Shown: positions 1-9,224 of the stretch, in pieces | Layout: each line of letters begins with the position of its first letter | Numbering within the stretch: position 1 is the first letter of the stretch | Origin: Dehalococcoidia bacterium | GTDB lineage: Bacteria > Chloroflexota > Dehalococcoidia > GIF9 > AB-539-J10 | Reading direction: 5' to 3' | DNA length: 32,552 nt | Assembly: GCA_030606165.1 (NCBI GenBank) | Contig: JAUWGZ010000004.1 | Coordinates: 1-32,552 of the forward strand | Notes under the pieces: generated by a model | Databases searched by the model: none | What the model was told of the DNA's origin: nothing | Seen by the model: only the letters and a program-made list of their open reading frames with translations | Made by a program: the position numbers and the translations under genes

Positions 1-1
1 A

Positions 2-181
2 TTCGCGGTAAGGAGCTTCTACATTCTGGCACCGGAGATCTCTTACGGCATTCTCTCCGCCGTTATCTTCCAGGGAATCTACTACTACGAAGACTGGTAC
101 CGAATCATAAAAAGGAAAAACGTTCTGCCAACTTTGGCACAACAGATGTCATTAGCTGCCGGGAATGACCAAGGATTTTGA
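2..181 (+). CDS. C-terminal fragment of a CDS running off the left edge (membrane-like tail ...ISYGILSAVIFQGIYYYEDWYRIIKRK...)
   Basis: Frame 2 is open from the window edge to TGA at 179-181; the other two plus-strand frames stop earlier. Hydrophobic segment followed by a basic tail. Confidence 0.45.
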   Translation, partial: FAVRSFYILAPEISYGILSAVIFQGIYYYEDWYRIIKRKNVLPTLAQQMSLAAGNDQGF

Positions 182-336
182 ACGGTTATGATAGAAGAGA
201 TTCGTGACAATGGTGTACAATTATGTAATTGTGCTTCTTTAGGTTCTGTTTCATGTCCTGCGCCTCCTTATTTCTGTGTATTATTTTAGGGAGCAGGACC
301 CGACCTTAACAAGCTGTCCAAATTTCAGGGACCATC

Positions 337-1620
337 TCAATGTCTCACCTTCCTTGGTACTTTGATAAAGGTGAGAAGTATCAGTGCAATGATGGTGCAC
401 ATGCCGCTGACCAGGAAAGCAAGGTTATATGTACCCGTTACATCAAACACATATCCTCCGAGGAACGGCCCAATTGCTCCACCGATTGCTACCCCTAACA
501 TTTGAAAACCAACAATTTCGCCTATCGACTTCAGCTCGAAGATTTCCCCGGCTATCACCGGGAGTTGGGGGACACAACCGCCATAGGCAAACCCAAAGAC
601 TGCGGCAAACAGATAGAGCATCCATATATCTGTCGCCCTGAGGAGCCAGAACATCGCCAGGGCCTGAAGGATTAAACAGATAAAGAGTGTGCGCTTTCCC
701 CCCAGTCTGTCAGACACGGCACCCATGGCCAGCCGGCCGATAATGCTGGAAATGCCAATCACAGACATGAAGCTGGCAGCCACTCCCCAAGGTATGCCGA
801 GGACGGTTGCATGGGGATATATGTACATCATTGTCATTTGGACGCATATAGACCAAAAGATAATTATCGCCAGCAACAGCCAGAATGCTCTGGTACGCGC
901 TGCTTCTTTTAATGAGAATCCTGCGCTTTCTGAAGTAAGGCTGTCCTCTCTTTTTGCTATATTTGAATTCTCCTCATCACCCGCTGTCGCTTCAGCCTTA
1001 CCCAGTGGCAGCAGCCCTTTCTCATCAGGACTACGCCTTAGCAGAAATGCCCCAGGGATAATGATAATCAAGGCCAGGAGACCGATGATAATATAGGACA
1101 AGCGCCACCCATACGTAGCGACGAGATGTGCGGCTAACGGAGACATGACCGCTGTGCCCGCCCCTATTCCGGCAGCAACGATACCTATTGCCAGACCCCG
1201 CTTGGACACGAACCACCTTGACACTGTTGCCATTAAAGGAGCATAGGCCACACTTAGGCCGAACCCTCCCATTAGACCGTAGAATAAATATAATTGCCAG
1301 GCAGTGCTGCTTTGGCTGGTCAATATGAGGCCCAGACCCAGGAAAAGGCCACTGATGGCGACTATTATTCTGGGTCCGTGCCTATCGGTGATTCGTCCGG
1401 TGAGGATGGCCAGGGCGCCACGCGAAAACATGAAAAGTGAAGCAGCTCCTCCTACCAATGCTCCACTCCAGCCAAAATCTGCTTTTAGAGGATCGATGAA
1501 TATGCCGAAGGAGTATTGGATCCCATATGCGACCAGAGCCACGCAGAAGGCTGCGGCCACCACTACCCAGCCATAGAAAAAGCGTGAAGCTTTCGCCTGG
1601 TCAACTCCGCCAGATTTCAT
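337..1620 (-). CDS. MFS transporter, oxalate/formate antiporter (OFA)-like or monocarboxylate type
   Basis: 427 aa, about 12 hydrophobic segments, N-terminal FFYGWVVVAAAFCVALVAYGIQYSFGIFIDPLKADFGWS typical of OFA/MCT-like MFS. Confidence 0.85.
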   Translation of the reverse strand: MKSGGVDQAKASRFFYGWVVVAAAFCVALVAYGIQYSFGIFIDPLKADFGWSGALVGGAASLFMFSRGALAILTGRITDRHGPRIIVAISGLFLGLGLILTSQSSTAWQLYLFYGLMGGFGLSVAYAPLMATVSRWFVSKRGLAIGIVAAGIGAGTAVMSPLAAHLVATYGWRLSYIIIGLLALIIIIPGAFLLRRSPDEKGLLPLGKAEATAGDEENSNIAKREDSLTSESAGFSLKEAARTRAFWLLLAIIIFWSICVQMTMMYIYPHATVLGIPWGVAASFMSVIGISSIIGRLAMGAVSDRLGGKRTLFICLILQALAMFWLLRATDIWMLYLFAAVFGFAYGGCVPQLPVIAGEIFELKSIGEIVGFQMLGVAIGGAIGPFLGGYVFDVTGTYNLAFLVSGMCTIIALILLTFIKVPRKVRH

Positions 1621-1629
1621 TCAGACCTC

Positions 1630-3012
1630 CTAGCGCATATCTTTTATCAATTTTTTGGCTCGAGTGCTTTTTCGCAATGAGCCCGGGGTTACCAGTTGTA
1701 TCTCAGGTATGGTCATTTTTCCCATTTTGACATTTTTTTGAACCGGCGGGATTTTTAATATCACTTTCCTTACCAGTTCTTCGACCGCTGCTCCTTTTCT
1801 GGCTATCTCCACCTGAAAAGTCAGACTATCTTTGACGCCATCATTGCCGATGCTCACTTCATAACCAACGATGTCGGGAATCGTATAAAGTGCCTCGTCA
1901 AACATCGCTGGATATATCTCATCACCCTCTCCTATTTTTACTGCTGACTCCAGCCTTCGTGTTGTCCTGTCCAATTTCTTGAGAGTGGTTATGCCACACT
2001 CACAGGGTTTAACACTCAGTCTGGATATATCGTGCGTTCTGTATCTGATTAACGGCATTGCTTCTCTAGTTAAGGTGGTAAAGACTAATTCTCCTTCCTC
2101 CCCGTCAGGCAAAACCTCCCCGGTTTCTGGGTCTATAATCTCGGCCAGAAGGTCAGCCTCGTTAAAGTGGTAGCCATTATGGGCTGGGCACTCCACAGCT
2201 ACCCCTAATCCCATCTCAGTTAACCCGTAGTGGGTGAAGACTTCACAGTTCCACGCAGACTGGAGGTTAACCCTCATCGAGTCAGATAGATAGTTGGAAG
2301 TAAGGTATAGGGCTTTGACCCCCATTTTTGTTAAATCACGATTGTTTTTAGCTTCCACCGTAATTCGATTAAAACGGAGTGTCTCACAGAACACAACAGT
2401 TGAGCCATGTCTCTCAATCGCCTGAATTTGCTCCTCAGGGGTTGGCTCAGTACCAGTGATGACTGGCGTAGCGCCCATTTTCTCTACACCTCGTGCCAGC
2501 AGGTCAGACTGCCCTAAAACCGGACCCCTTGGCAGCATTATCTGAACGACATCATTGCTGGTAGCCACCACGCTCATGCCAGCCCCCATAAAATCGGTCA
2601 TTACCTCAACATCCTTTTCACTAAAAAAAATCCTCTTCTGCGGGCCAGTAGTACCTGAGCTAGTAAAGGTAATCACCCGGCTCACCTCTCCTAGGGGAAC
2701 ACATAAGAATCTAAGGGGTTTCTCGGCCAATTCCTCGGGCGCAGTTAAAGGTAGCTTGGCCAAATCAGCCAGTGATTGGACTTCACCCGGCTCTATCCCC
2801 TTTTTGCTGAATAGTTCTCGGTAAAACAGGCTCTTGTTATAAACATAGTGCAGTGTATTCTGAAGCTGGAAAAGCTGAAAATCCTCAAAATCGCCTCTGG
2901 TTATTTTCTCCAGGCTTTCCTTAGCAATATGTTTTCGGTATTCCGGAGTCTCCCTTATCCTTTGTTTAAGTATCTTGCTGAGTGACTCCTGTAGGGAAAT
3001 CCGCTCTGCCAT
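1630..3012 (-). CDS. AMP-dependent CoA ligase, phenylacetate-CoA ligase (PaaK)-like; resembles the DVU_1553-type ligase
   Basis: 460 aa; ATP/AMP signature TFTSSGTTGPQKRIFFSEKD; HYGLTEMG; EGELVFTTLTREAMPLIRYRTHD. Confidence 0.85.
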   Translation of the reverse strand: MAERISLQESLSKILKQRIRETPEYRKHIAKESLEKITRGDFEDFQLFQLQNTLHYVYNKSLFYRELFSKKGIEPGEVQSLADLAKLPLTAPEELAEKPLRFLCVPLGEVSRVITFTSSGTTGPQKRIFFSEKDVEVMTDFMGAGMSVVATSNDVVQIMLPRGPVLGQSDLLARGVEKMGATPVITGTEPTPEEQIQAIERHGSTVVFCETLRFNRITVEAKNNRDLTKMGVKALYLTSNYLSDSMRVNLQSAWNCEVFTHYGLTEMGLGVAVECPAHNGYHFNEADLLAEIIDPETGEVLPDGEEGELVFTTLTREAMPLIRYRTHDISRLSVKPCECGITTLKKLDRTTRRLESAVKIGEGDEIYPAMFDEALYTIPDIVGYEVSIGNDGVKDSLTFQVEIARKGAAVEELVRKVILKIPPVQKNVKMGKMTIPEIQLVTPGSLRKSTRAKKLIKDMR

Positions 3013-3028
3013 TTGATTTGTCTCCTAG

Positions 3029-4381
3029 CTATGCTATTCCCGGGTAAAGCTGCTGCCCGTCGACACTGGTCAAGTATTTGGCGCATAAAGGTACCATCTT
3101 CCCTGTAGAAGTAACGATATGAATACAGCATCTCTTCAGTCTTTCAAGGTCGATATTCCACACATCTTGAAAGGCCATGCCTGAAATGTATAAATACTTC
3201 CTTTGAAGGTGCTGGAAAAAACTATAAAAGGGAGTCGGCTCATATTGAGACGTTGGGTAGAGTTGTACATCATCTTCCTCAACAAATCTCCAATATCGCT
3301 TGGCAAATCGTCTTGAATGTTCAGCCCCGTCTTCAGTGATTTGTCTCGGTTGCAAGTGGGTGGTTGATAATAACCTCCCATCGTCCATCAATATGAAGAA
3401 GCCTGAAAAAGAGCAGTGAGGATGCTCACAGACAGGAGGTACAAAGTTGCTCTCCTTCAACTCTCCCTGTGTTTGTTCCTCAAGAGCCCTAAGTATATCT
3501 GGTATAGTTAGCCTATCCCTGTCATCGGGTGTTCCTGGGTATCTACCAAAGTAACTGATTGGCTGGAAGAAAACTCCTTTTACCGTGGGCACCCATCTCT
3601 TGGCAAACCGGATGATGTCTCCTATTTGCTCAAAATTAACATTGGGGATGACTGTTGGCACTAGGGTAACTCCTATCTTCACCTCAGCGCAATTCTTTAT
3701 GGCTTGGACTTTGAGGTCAAAGAGATTTGCGCCTCGGGTATAACGATATACTTCATCAGTTACACCATCAAACTGAAGATAGATGGTGGTAGCCCCCGCC
3801 TCCTTTAATCTACTCAGATATTCCTTGTCTTCAGCCAATCTGATGCCATTCGTATTTATTTGGATATGATTAAAGCCCATCTCCTTACCGATAGCAATAA
3901 CTTGAGGCAGGTCATCCCGGACAGTTGGTTCCCCGCCACACAGTTCCATAGGATATGTCCCGCAAGTATCCAACACGACTTGGTACATCCTTTTAATGCT
4001 GTCCAGGGAAGGCTCATAGACAGGCCCTTCGTCGCCATAGGTAAAACAAATAGGACAGTGAAGGTTACACCTATTGGTAGTCATAATAGCTGCGGAAGAG
4101 GTGTCTTGTACATGGTCTGGACAAATACCACAGTCGTAGGGGCAACCCCTATTATGCTCGGTAAGCCTTTTCTTGGGACCTTTAGGAATTCTATCACCAC
4201 CAAACTCAGCCCATTTAAGGTAATGTTCAGCGTCATTCCTCCAAATGATAACTTTATAATCGCCGTGTTGGGGGCAACTTTTCTCCAGATAAACCTTGTT
4301 ATTTTCAGTGATTATCCTCGCTGGTATCCTGCTCAGGCAAACTGGACATAGGCTCTCTGTTTCTTTCAGTATCTCTTTCAT
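3029..4381 (-). CDS. Radical SAM protein with rubredoxin-like N-terminus (TrsS/Tes-like family), paralog 1
   Basis: CPVC...CPQHG N-terminal motif, CPYDCGICPDH, radical SAM motif CNLHCPICF (CX3CX2C), C-terminal LKRCCIHIV...PLC. Confidence 0.85.
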   Translation of the reverse strand: MKEILKETESLCPVCLSRIPARIITENNKVYLEKSCPQHGDYKVIIWRNDAEHYLKWAEFGGDRIPKGPKKRLTEHNRGCPYDCGICPDHVQDTSSAAIMTTNRCNLHCPICFTYGDEGPVYEPSLDSIKRMYQVVLDTCGTYPMELCGGEPTVRDDLPQVIAIGKEMGFNHIQINTNGIRLAEDKEYLSRLKEAGATTIYLQFDGVTDEVYRYTRGANLFDLKVQAIKNCAEVKIGVTLVPTVIPNVNFEQIGDIIRFAKRWVPTVKGVFFQPISYFGRYPGTPDDRDRLTIPDILRALEEQTQGELKESNFVPPVCEHPHCSFSGFFILMDDGRLLSTTHLQPRQITEDGAEHSRRFAKRYWRFVEEDDVQLYPTSQYEPTPFYSFFQHLQRKYLYISGMAFQDVWNIDLERLKRCCIHIVTSTGKMVPLCAKYLTSVDGQQLYPGIA

Positions 4382-4408
4382 CCAATTACCATTATCCGGA
4401 TGAATTCC

Positions 4409-5809
4409 CTAATCTGTGAGAGACAGTGCAGTTTCTGTGGGAAGGTTCTGGTATAGCCTTTCCCCAGTAATACTGGTGACATAAAAGGCACATAGGGGTA
4501 TTAATCGCTTACTGTTGGTGACTACATGGACACAGCATCTCTTTAGCCTTTGTAAATCGAGGGTCCATACATCCTGGAAGGGCATGCCAGTAATCGTCAG
4601 GTAGTACAGGCCTTCTCTTTTTCTGAAACGTAGCCAAGAGTCTTGATTTTGTCCACAGCCCTGACCACACCCTTTCTCAGCTTGTTCTGCCTCTTCATTA
4701 ACCAATCTCCAGCGTCTATTGATAAACCTTCTCGCTGCTACCGCAGGGGGGTCTTTCTTATAGCCGAATCCGCTTACCGATTCCCGGGCGATGTCTGTCC
4801 TTGCTTGTAATTTACCATCTTCCATCAATACAAAAAAACTACTAAACGAACAATGCGAGTCCTCACATCTGCGAGGCACAAAATTCGCTTTCTTAAGTTC
4901 GCCCCTGGTCTGGACTACTAGCCCATCCAGAACATCTGATAAGGTTACCCTATCTTCGTCTTTCGGTGACTGGGGATATCTGCCAAAATAGCTAACCGGT
5001 TGGAAATGGATACCCTTCACCGTAGGTATCCATTTTTTAGCAAATTGGACAACCTCGCCTAACTGGTGAAGATTAACATTGGGGACCACTGTTGGCACCA
5101 AGACGACCCCTATCTTCACCTCAGCGCAATTACTTATGGCTCGAACCTTGAGGTCAAATAGGTTTCTACCTCGGATGGTACGATAAACGTCGTCGGATAC
5201 GCCATCGAACTGGAGATATATCAAGTCAGCACCACTCTCTTTTAGCCTCATAAGATATTCCTTATCTTGAGCTATTCTGATGCCATTGGTATTTATCTGA
5301 ATATGATAAAACCCCAATTTCTTTCCTAGCGCTACAATGGTGGGCAGGTCATCCCTGATGGTAGGTTCTCCACCACTTATTTGCACCGGGTAAGGTCCTC
5401 CAGCTTCTATGATGGTTTGATACATTCCTTGAATTGCATGGCTATCCGGTTCGAAGTGGAGACCTTCGTTGCCAGAAGCAAAGCAGATGGGACAATTGAG
5501 GTTACAGTTGTGGGTGACTTCCATTACAGTGGTGCAGGTATCTGCCTCGTGGCTGGGACATAGACCACAATCATAAGGACAGCCTCGAGCAATATCAGTA
5601 AACCTTTTTTCGGGACCAACAGCCTGCTGGCTGTACTGACTCCAATTACGGTAAAGCTCAGCATTTCGCCAAATCAGAGCCTTGAAGTTACCGTGCTCAG
5701 GACAATCTTTTTCCAGATAGACATCTCCCCCCTCCACTACCCTTTTGGCTGGTATCCGGCTTAAGCAAACCGGGCACAGGCTCTCTGTCTTAGTTAGCAC
5801 CTCCTTCAT
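4409..5809 (-). CDS. Radical SAM protein with rubredoxin-like N-terminus (TrsS/Tes-like family), paralog 2
   Basis: Same architecture as 3029-4381 (CPVC...CPEHG, CPYDCGLCPSH, CNLNCPICF, LKRCCVHVV...PLC) plus a Cys-rich insertion EKGCGQGCGQNQ. Confidence 0.85.
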   Translation of the reverse strand: MKEVLTKTESLCPVCLSRIPAKRVVEGGDVYLEKDCPEHGNFKALIWRNAELYRNWSQYSQQAVGPEKRFTDIARGCPYDCGLCPSHEADTCTTVMEVTHNCNLNCPICFASGNEGLHFEPDSHAIQGMYQTIIEAGGPYPVQISGGEPTIRDDLPTIVALGKKLGFYHIQINTNGIRIAQDKEYLMRLKESGADLIYLQFDGVSDDVYRTIRGRNLFDLKVRAISNCAEVKIGVVLVPTVVPNVNLHQLGEVVQFAKKWIPTVKGIHFQPVSYFGRYPQSPKDEDRVTLSDVLDGLVVQTRGELKKANFVPRRCEDSHCSFSSFFVLMEDGKLQARTDIARESVSGFGYKKDPPAVAARRFINRRWRLVNEEAEQAEKGCGQGCGQNQDSWLRFRKREGLYYLTITGMPFQDVWTLDLQRLKRCCVHVVTNSKRLIPLCAFYVTSITGERLYQNLPTETALSLTD

Positions 5810-5895
5810 CTTGCCAAACCCTCTATTACATAAACTAGAAGCTATATAAATATAAAACTACACTCCTTTTAGAAGGTGGTAGGAAATTGCTTGCT

Positions 5896-6663
5896 CTATG
5901 GCTTGGTCAGAGCTATCAAAGCATACCCAAGCTCCGCTTCCTTAGAAAACCTTTGACAGGTCTCAATAAGTGAATCAACATCTAATATCTCTTTACTACC
6001 GCAGTCGGACTGTGCTGATGGGTTAGCAAACAACTTAACCCAAGAACCAGAGGTATAAGCTATCCACCAGCCTGTCCTTTTCACTTCCTGTGGGTAGTCT
6101 TCAATGTAGGAATTTTGAAAGCCCACTTGTTCAAAGAGCCTGATATATCCCTCCAAGTGTCTTGTTCTGGCTAAACAAGGAAGGAAAGATACTTGGCTCT
6201 GGAGTTCCTTTTTTATTTCCTTTCGAAGTACAAAGTCTAGTATCAATAATTTCCCACCAGACCTTAAGACACGCCTGAACTCTTTAGCAGCCCTTTCTTT
6301 ATCTACAATAGTGGAGAAGACAGCTTCACATATTATGGTATCAAATATAGAATCTGGAAATGGTAAATTCGCTGCGTCTGCCACCAAAAACTTCACGTTG
6401 TAAGCTAACTTCTCAGCTTCGGCTTGTCTTGCCGCTAAAGCAATCATCCTTTCCGATGAATCGATGCCAACGACATTGCAGCCATATTCTTGAGATAAAA
6501 AGACGGCTGCAACTCCACTGCCACAGCCGACCTCTAAAAGCGTATGGGTGTCGCTAAGTCCAGCAATTCTTACTGCGTCAGCAATAAGTTTAAGTCTACT
6601 GGGACGCATTCCAAAAACTTGGGTAAGTGACATTAGCTTGGAATCGTCTAACTCCGACTTCAT
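5896..6663 (-). CDS. Class I SAM-dependent methyltransferase (DVU_1556/TrsM-like by context)
   Basis: LLEVGCGSGVAAVFLSQEYGCNVVGIDSSERMI motif I; position beside radical SAM and zinc-ribbon genes. Confidence 0.8.
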   Translation of the reverse strand: MKSELDDSKLMSLTQVFGMRPSRLKLIADAVRIAGLSDTHTLLEVGCGSGVAAVFLSQEYGCNVVGIDSSERMIALAARQAEAEKLAYNVKFLVADAANLPFPDSIFDTIICEAVFSTIVDKERAAKEFRRVLRSGGKLLILDFVLRKEIKKELQSQVSFLPCLARTRHLEGYIRLFEQVGFQNSYIEDYPQEVKRTGWWIAYTSGSWVKLFANPSAQSDCGSKEILDVDSLIETCQRFSKEAELGYALIALTKP

Positions 6664-6700
6664 AATCGCTTTAACTCGCTACAAAGCATATCTTTACCTC

Positions 6701-6889
6701 TTACTTCGCCTCCAGCATTTTCTCACCTTCATTTACTTGCGTGAGCACGAATTCCTCCAGCAGGTATTCCGCCCCACATTTAGGACATTTAACTCCAAAA
6801 GCTCCTGGTAACGCCATATCCCCGTAGGTTAGGGATACCTCTCCCTCTTCCATTTTCTCTTTACATTTAAAGCAATACCATTGCTCCAT
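6701..6889 (-). CDS. Small zinc-ribbon/redox protein (DVU_1557-like)
   Basis: 62 aa; WYCFKCKEKMEEGEVSLTYGDMALPGAFGVKCPKCGAEYL with two CXXC pairs. Confidence 0.7.
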   Translation of the reverse strand: MEQWYCFKCKEKMEEGEVSLTYGDMALPGAFGVKCPKCGAEYLLEEFVLTQVNEGEKMLEAK

Positions 6890-6893
6890 TGCT

Positions 6894-7157
6894 CTACTCC
6901 TTGCCTATCTTCGACCTATGTGAATAAGCCGTATGGATTATATAGCCCTTTTCATCAGTAGAATATTCGACGTAGATTGTCACCTCGCCAAGCCTGCTTT
7001 TAGCCAGGTATCTGTTTGCCTCCGGCTGGTATAGCTTCTCACCCTCGGTCTCGGCAAAGTCTATTACCCTCTTTACCTCCTCCTCTGATATATGCCTTTC
7101 CTCCAGCAGTTTCTTTACCTCATCGCTCACCTGCAGCTTTATCTCTTCCCAAGACAT
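6894..7157 (-). CDS. Conserved-looking small hypothetical protein (87 aa)
   Basis: Full ORF embedded in the gene block with short gaps: 4 nt to the 6701-6889 gene and 16 nt to the 7174-8340 gene. Confidence 0.65.
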   Translation of the reverse strand: MSWEEIKLQVSDEVKKLLEERHISEEEVKRVIDFAETEGEKLYQPEANRYLAKSRLGEVTIYVEYSTDEKGYIIHTAYSHRSKIGKE

Positions 7158-7173
7158 ATTGACACCTCCATTC

Positions 7174-8340
7174 TTAAGATGTTTTTAATCTTTCCGTCAA
7201 TAATGATTTAAGGAGTGATTGGTTCTCTCTTCTTACCGCTACTTTATTGATAGGTTTGGCTTTATCCTTTTCCCAATTAGGGTTAAACATGAGGTCAAGA
7301 ATGTGCGAAGTGGGCTTGTGCATAGCGAAAGTCTCACGGCAAGCAGCACAGTAGGTGAGCATGTCAAAATGAGACTCAGCTATTCTTGATTTCGTTAAGC
7401 TAAACACCAGGAAAGGATTAAGCCCAACAATTAACCCCCCTTGTCCACAGCAGCGGGTTAATTCCCTGGAATATCTCATCTCTTCTATCTGATAGCCCAT
7501 AAGAGCTACCAAATCTCTAACGCTATCCTGTAATCCCTTTTCCCATCTCGTTTTGCAAGAATCGTGAAGAGTGAAAGTTTGACCGCTCCCTTTAGGCACC
7601 TCAGGGATACCTGTTTCTGCCATCACCTCATATAAACTTCTTAGTTGATAGCGAGGTGCCACTCGCTTAATGGTGTCATAGCATTCGGGGCAGCCAGTAA
7701 TTAGCTCGGATGCTCCTAATTTGTGCACCTCGTTCTCCAACTCCTGTGATATCTTTTGGAACTGGGAGTACAGTCCCAGGTCATAGGAAAGAGCCCCACA
7801 GCATCTCAGGATAATTCCTGTGCCTGGCAGCTTCGCTCTAAGATAGTCCCAGGTAGCGATAACAACGGAAGGAGAATATGCAGACAAGTTACAGCCAGGG
7901 AAGAAGACCCTTTTACATTCAGTGCTATCAGGGTCGGGAAGAGACAGGGTGAAAGAGGGGGTGGTGACGAATTCCTGCTCCTCTTCCATAAATTTATGTT
8001 TAGGAAGTGGACCTATCCCATCCTCTACCAATTGCTCGCGAAGTGCTAAACACAGATCACCGATATTCAGTCCATAAGGGCAAGTCTCTTGACATAACCC
8101 ACAAAGGTTGCATAGATAGGGAATTTCAGGGTTTTCCTTGAAGTAGTCTTTTGCTCCCAGCAAGACCATATGACATATCTTTCGGGGATTAAATCTCTTA
8201 TCAATCTCTCTAACGGAGCAGCCAGCACTGCATGTTCCACACCCCAGGCAATGCTTTAAATTTTCTCCCCCAACTTGCGCTATAATCTTGTCCCTAAATT
8301 TGAAATCTAATTGGTTTACCAGTATTGGACTCAATTTCAA
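7174..8340 (-). CDS. HdrC-HdrB fusion / HdrD-like Fe-S and CCG-domain protein
   Basis: Two ferredoxin motifs (CLGCGTCSAGC; CNLCGLCQETCP) followed by two CCG-type domains (RCCGALSYD; RCCGQGG). Confidence 0.85.
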   Translation of the reverse strand: MKLSPILVNQLDFKFRDKIIAQVGGENLKHCLGCGTCSAGCSVREIDKRFNPRKICHMVLLGAKDYFKENPEIPYLCNLCGLCQETCPYGLNIGDLCLALREQLVEDGIGPLPKHKFMEEEQEFVTTPSFTLSLPDPDSTECKRVFFPGCNLSAYSPSVVIATWDYLRAKLPGTGIILRCCGALSYDLGLYSQFQKISQELENEVHKLGASELITGCPECYDTIKRVAPRYQLRSLYEVMAETGIPEVPKGSGQTFTLHDSCKTRWEKGLQDSVRDLVALMGYQIEEMRYSRELTRCCGQGGLIVGLNPFLVFSLTKSRIAESHFDMLTYCAACRETFAMHKPTSHILDLMFNPNWEKDKAKPINKVAVRRENQSLLKSLLTERLKTS

Positions 8341-8370
8341 TCACCACCTTTAAAAGTTTTCCGTCAATTT

Positions 8371-9210
8371 TTAGTACTCGCTGGGTAACTCATTTAACTG
8401 GGCTAAGGTAAATATGGGACCGTCTTTACAAACATACTGGTTTCCTATGTTGCACCTTCCACACATTCCTATCCCGCATTTCATTTTCATCTCCAGCGAC
8501 AGGACAATCCTTTCCGGTGGAAAACCAAGGTCCCTGAGAACTGGCAGGGTAAACTTTATCATGATTGGTGGTCCGCAGACCACAGCATAGGCATTCTCCG
8601 GGCTAGGAGCAATCTCCTTGACAATATTGGGGACGACTCCCACCTTTCTTTGCCAATCCTCCTCTGCCCTATCAACAGTAAGATGTAGGTCAAGGTCAGT
8701 CCTTACTTCCCACTTCTCAAGTTCATCTCTATAAAGCAACAAGCCGGGGCTTCTGGCCCCATAGATTACTACAACATTGCCGAAGCGGCTTCTATTCTCC
8801 TGGTATAAAATGTAGTTGGTAAGCGAGCGTAAGGTAGTAAAGGCAAAACCACCCCCGATAATAATCGTATCCTTGCTTTCAAGCGCCTCTATTGGGAAAC
8901 AATTTCCGAGGGGACCTCTTACCCCGATTATTTCCCCTTCTTCCAGGTTGTGGAGTGCTGTGGTTAACACCCCCGCCTTGTTGACGGTAAATTGAAGCTC
9001 CCCTGGCTCTGTTGGAGACGAGGCTATTCCGAAGGGCGCTTCCCCTTCGCCTAGAACAGATAGCTGGGCAAACTGACCTGGCAGATAGTTGAAATTAGCT
9101 GCATCCTCATCATTGAGGAACTTGACGCTGAACGTCTTTATATTCTTGTCCTCGGTTTCGATGACAATCTTTTCTACCCTCATCGGTAATGGTAAATATG
9201 GGTTCTTCAT
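8371..9210 (-). CDS. FAD/NAD(P)-binding oxidoreductase, sulfhydrogenase gamma (HydG)/anaerobic sulfite reductase B-like
   Basis: FNR fold motifs (LPGQFAQLSV; VRGPLGNCFP; IIIGGGFAFTTLRSL) and C-terminal 2Fe-2S motif MKCGIGMCGRCNIGNQYVCKDGP. Confidence 0.85.
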   Translation of the reverse strand: MKNPYLPLPMRVEKIVIETEDKNIKTFSVKFLNDEDAANFNYLPGQFAQLSVLGEGEAPFGIASSPTEPGELQFTVNKAGVLTTALHNLEEGEIIGVRGPLGNCFPIEALESKDTIIIGGGFAFTTLRSLTNYILYQENRSRFGNVVVIYGARSPGLLLYRDELEKWEVRTDLDLHLTVDRAEEDWQRKVGVVPNIVKEIAPSPENAYAVVCGPPIMIKFTLPVLRDLGFPPERIVLSLEMKMKCGIGMCGRCNIGNQYVCKDGPIFTLAQLNELPSEY

Positions 9211-9224
9211 CTTTACCCTATGTC

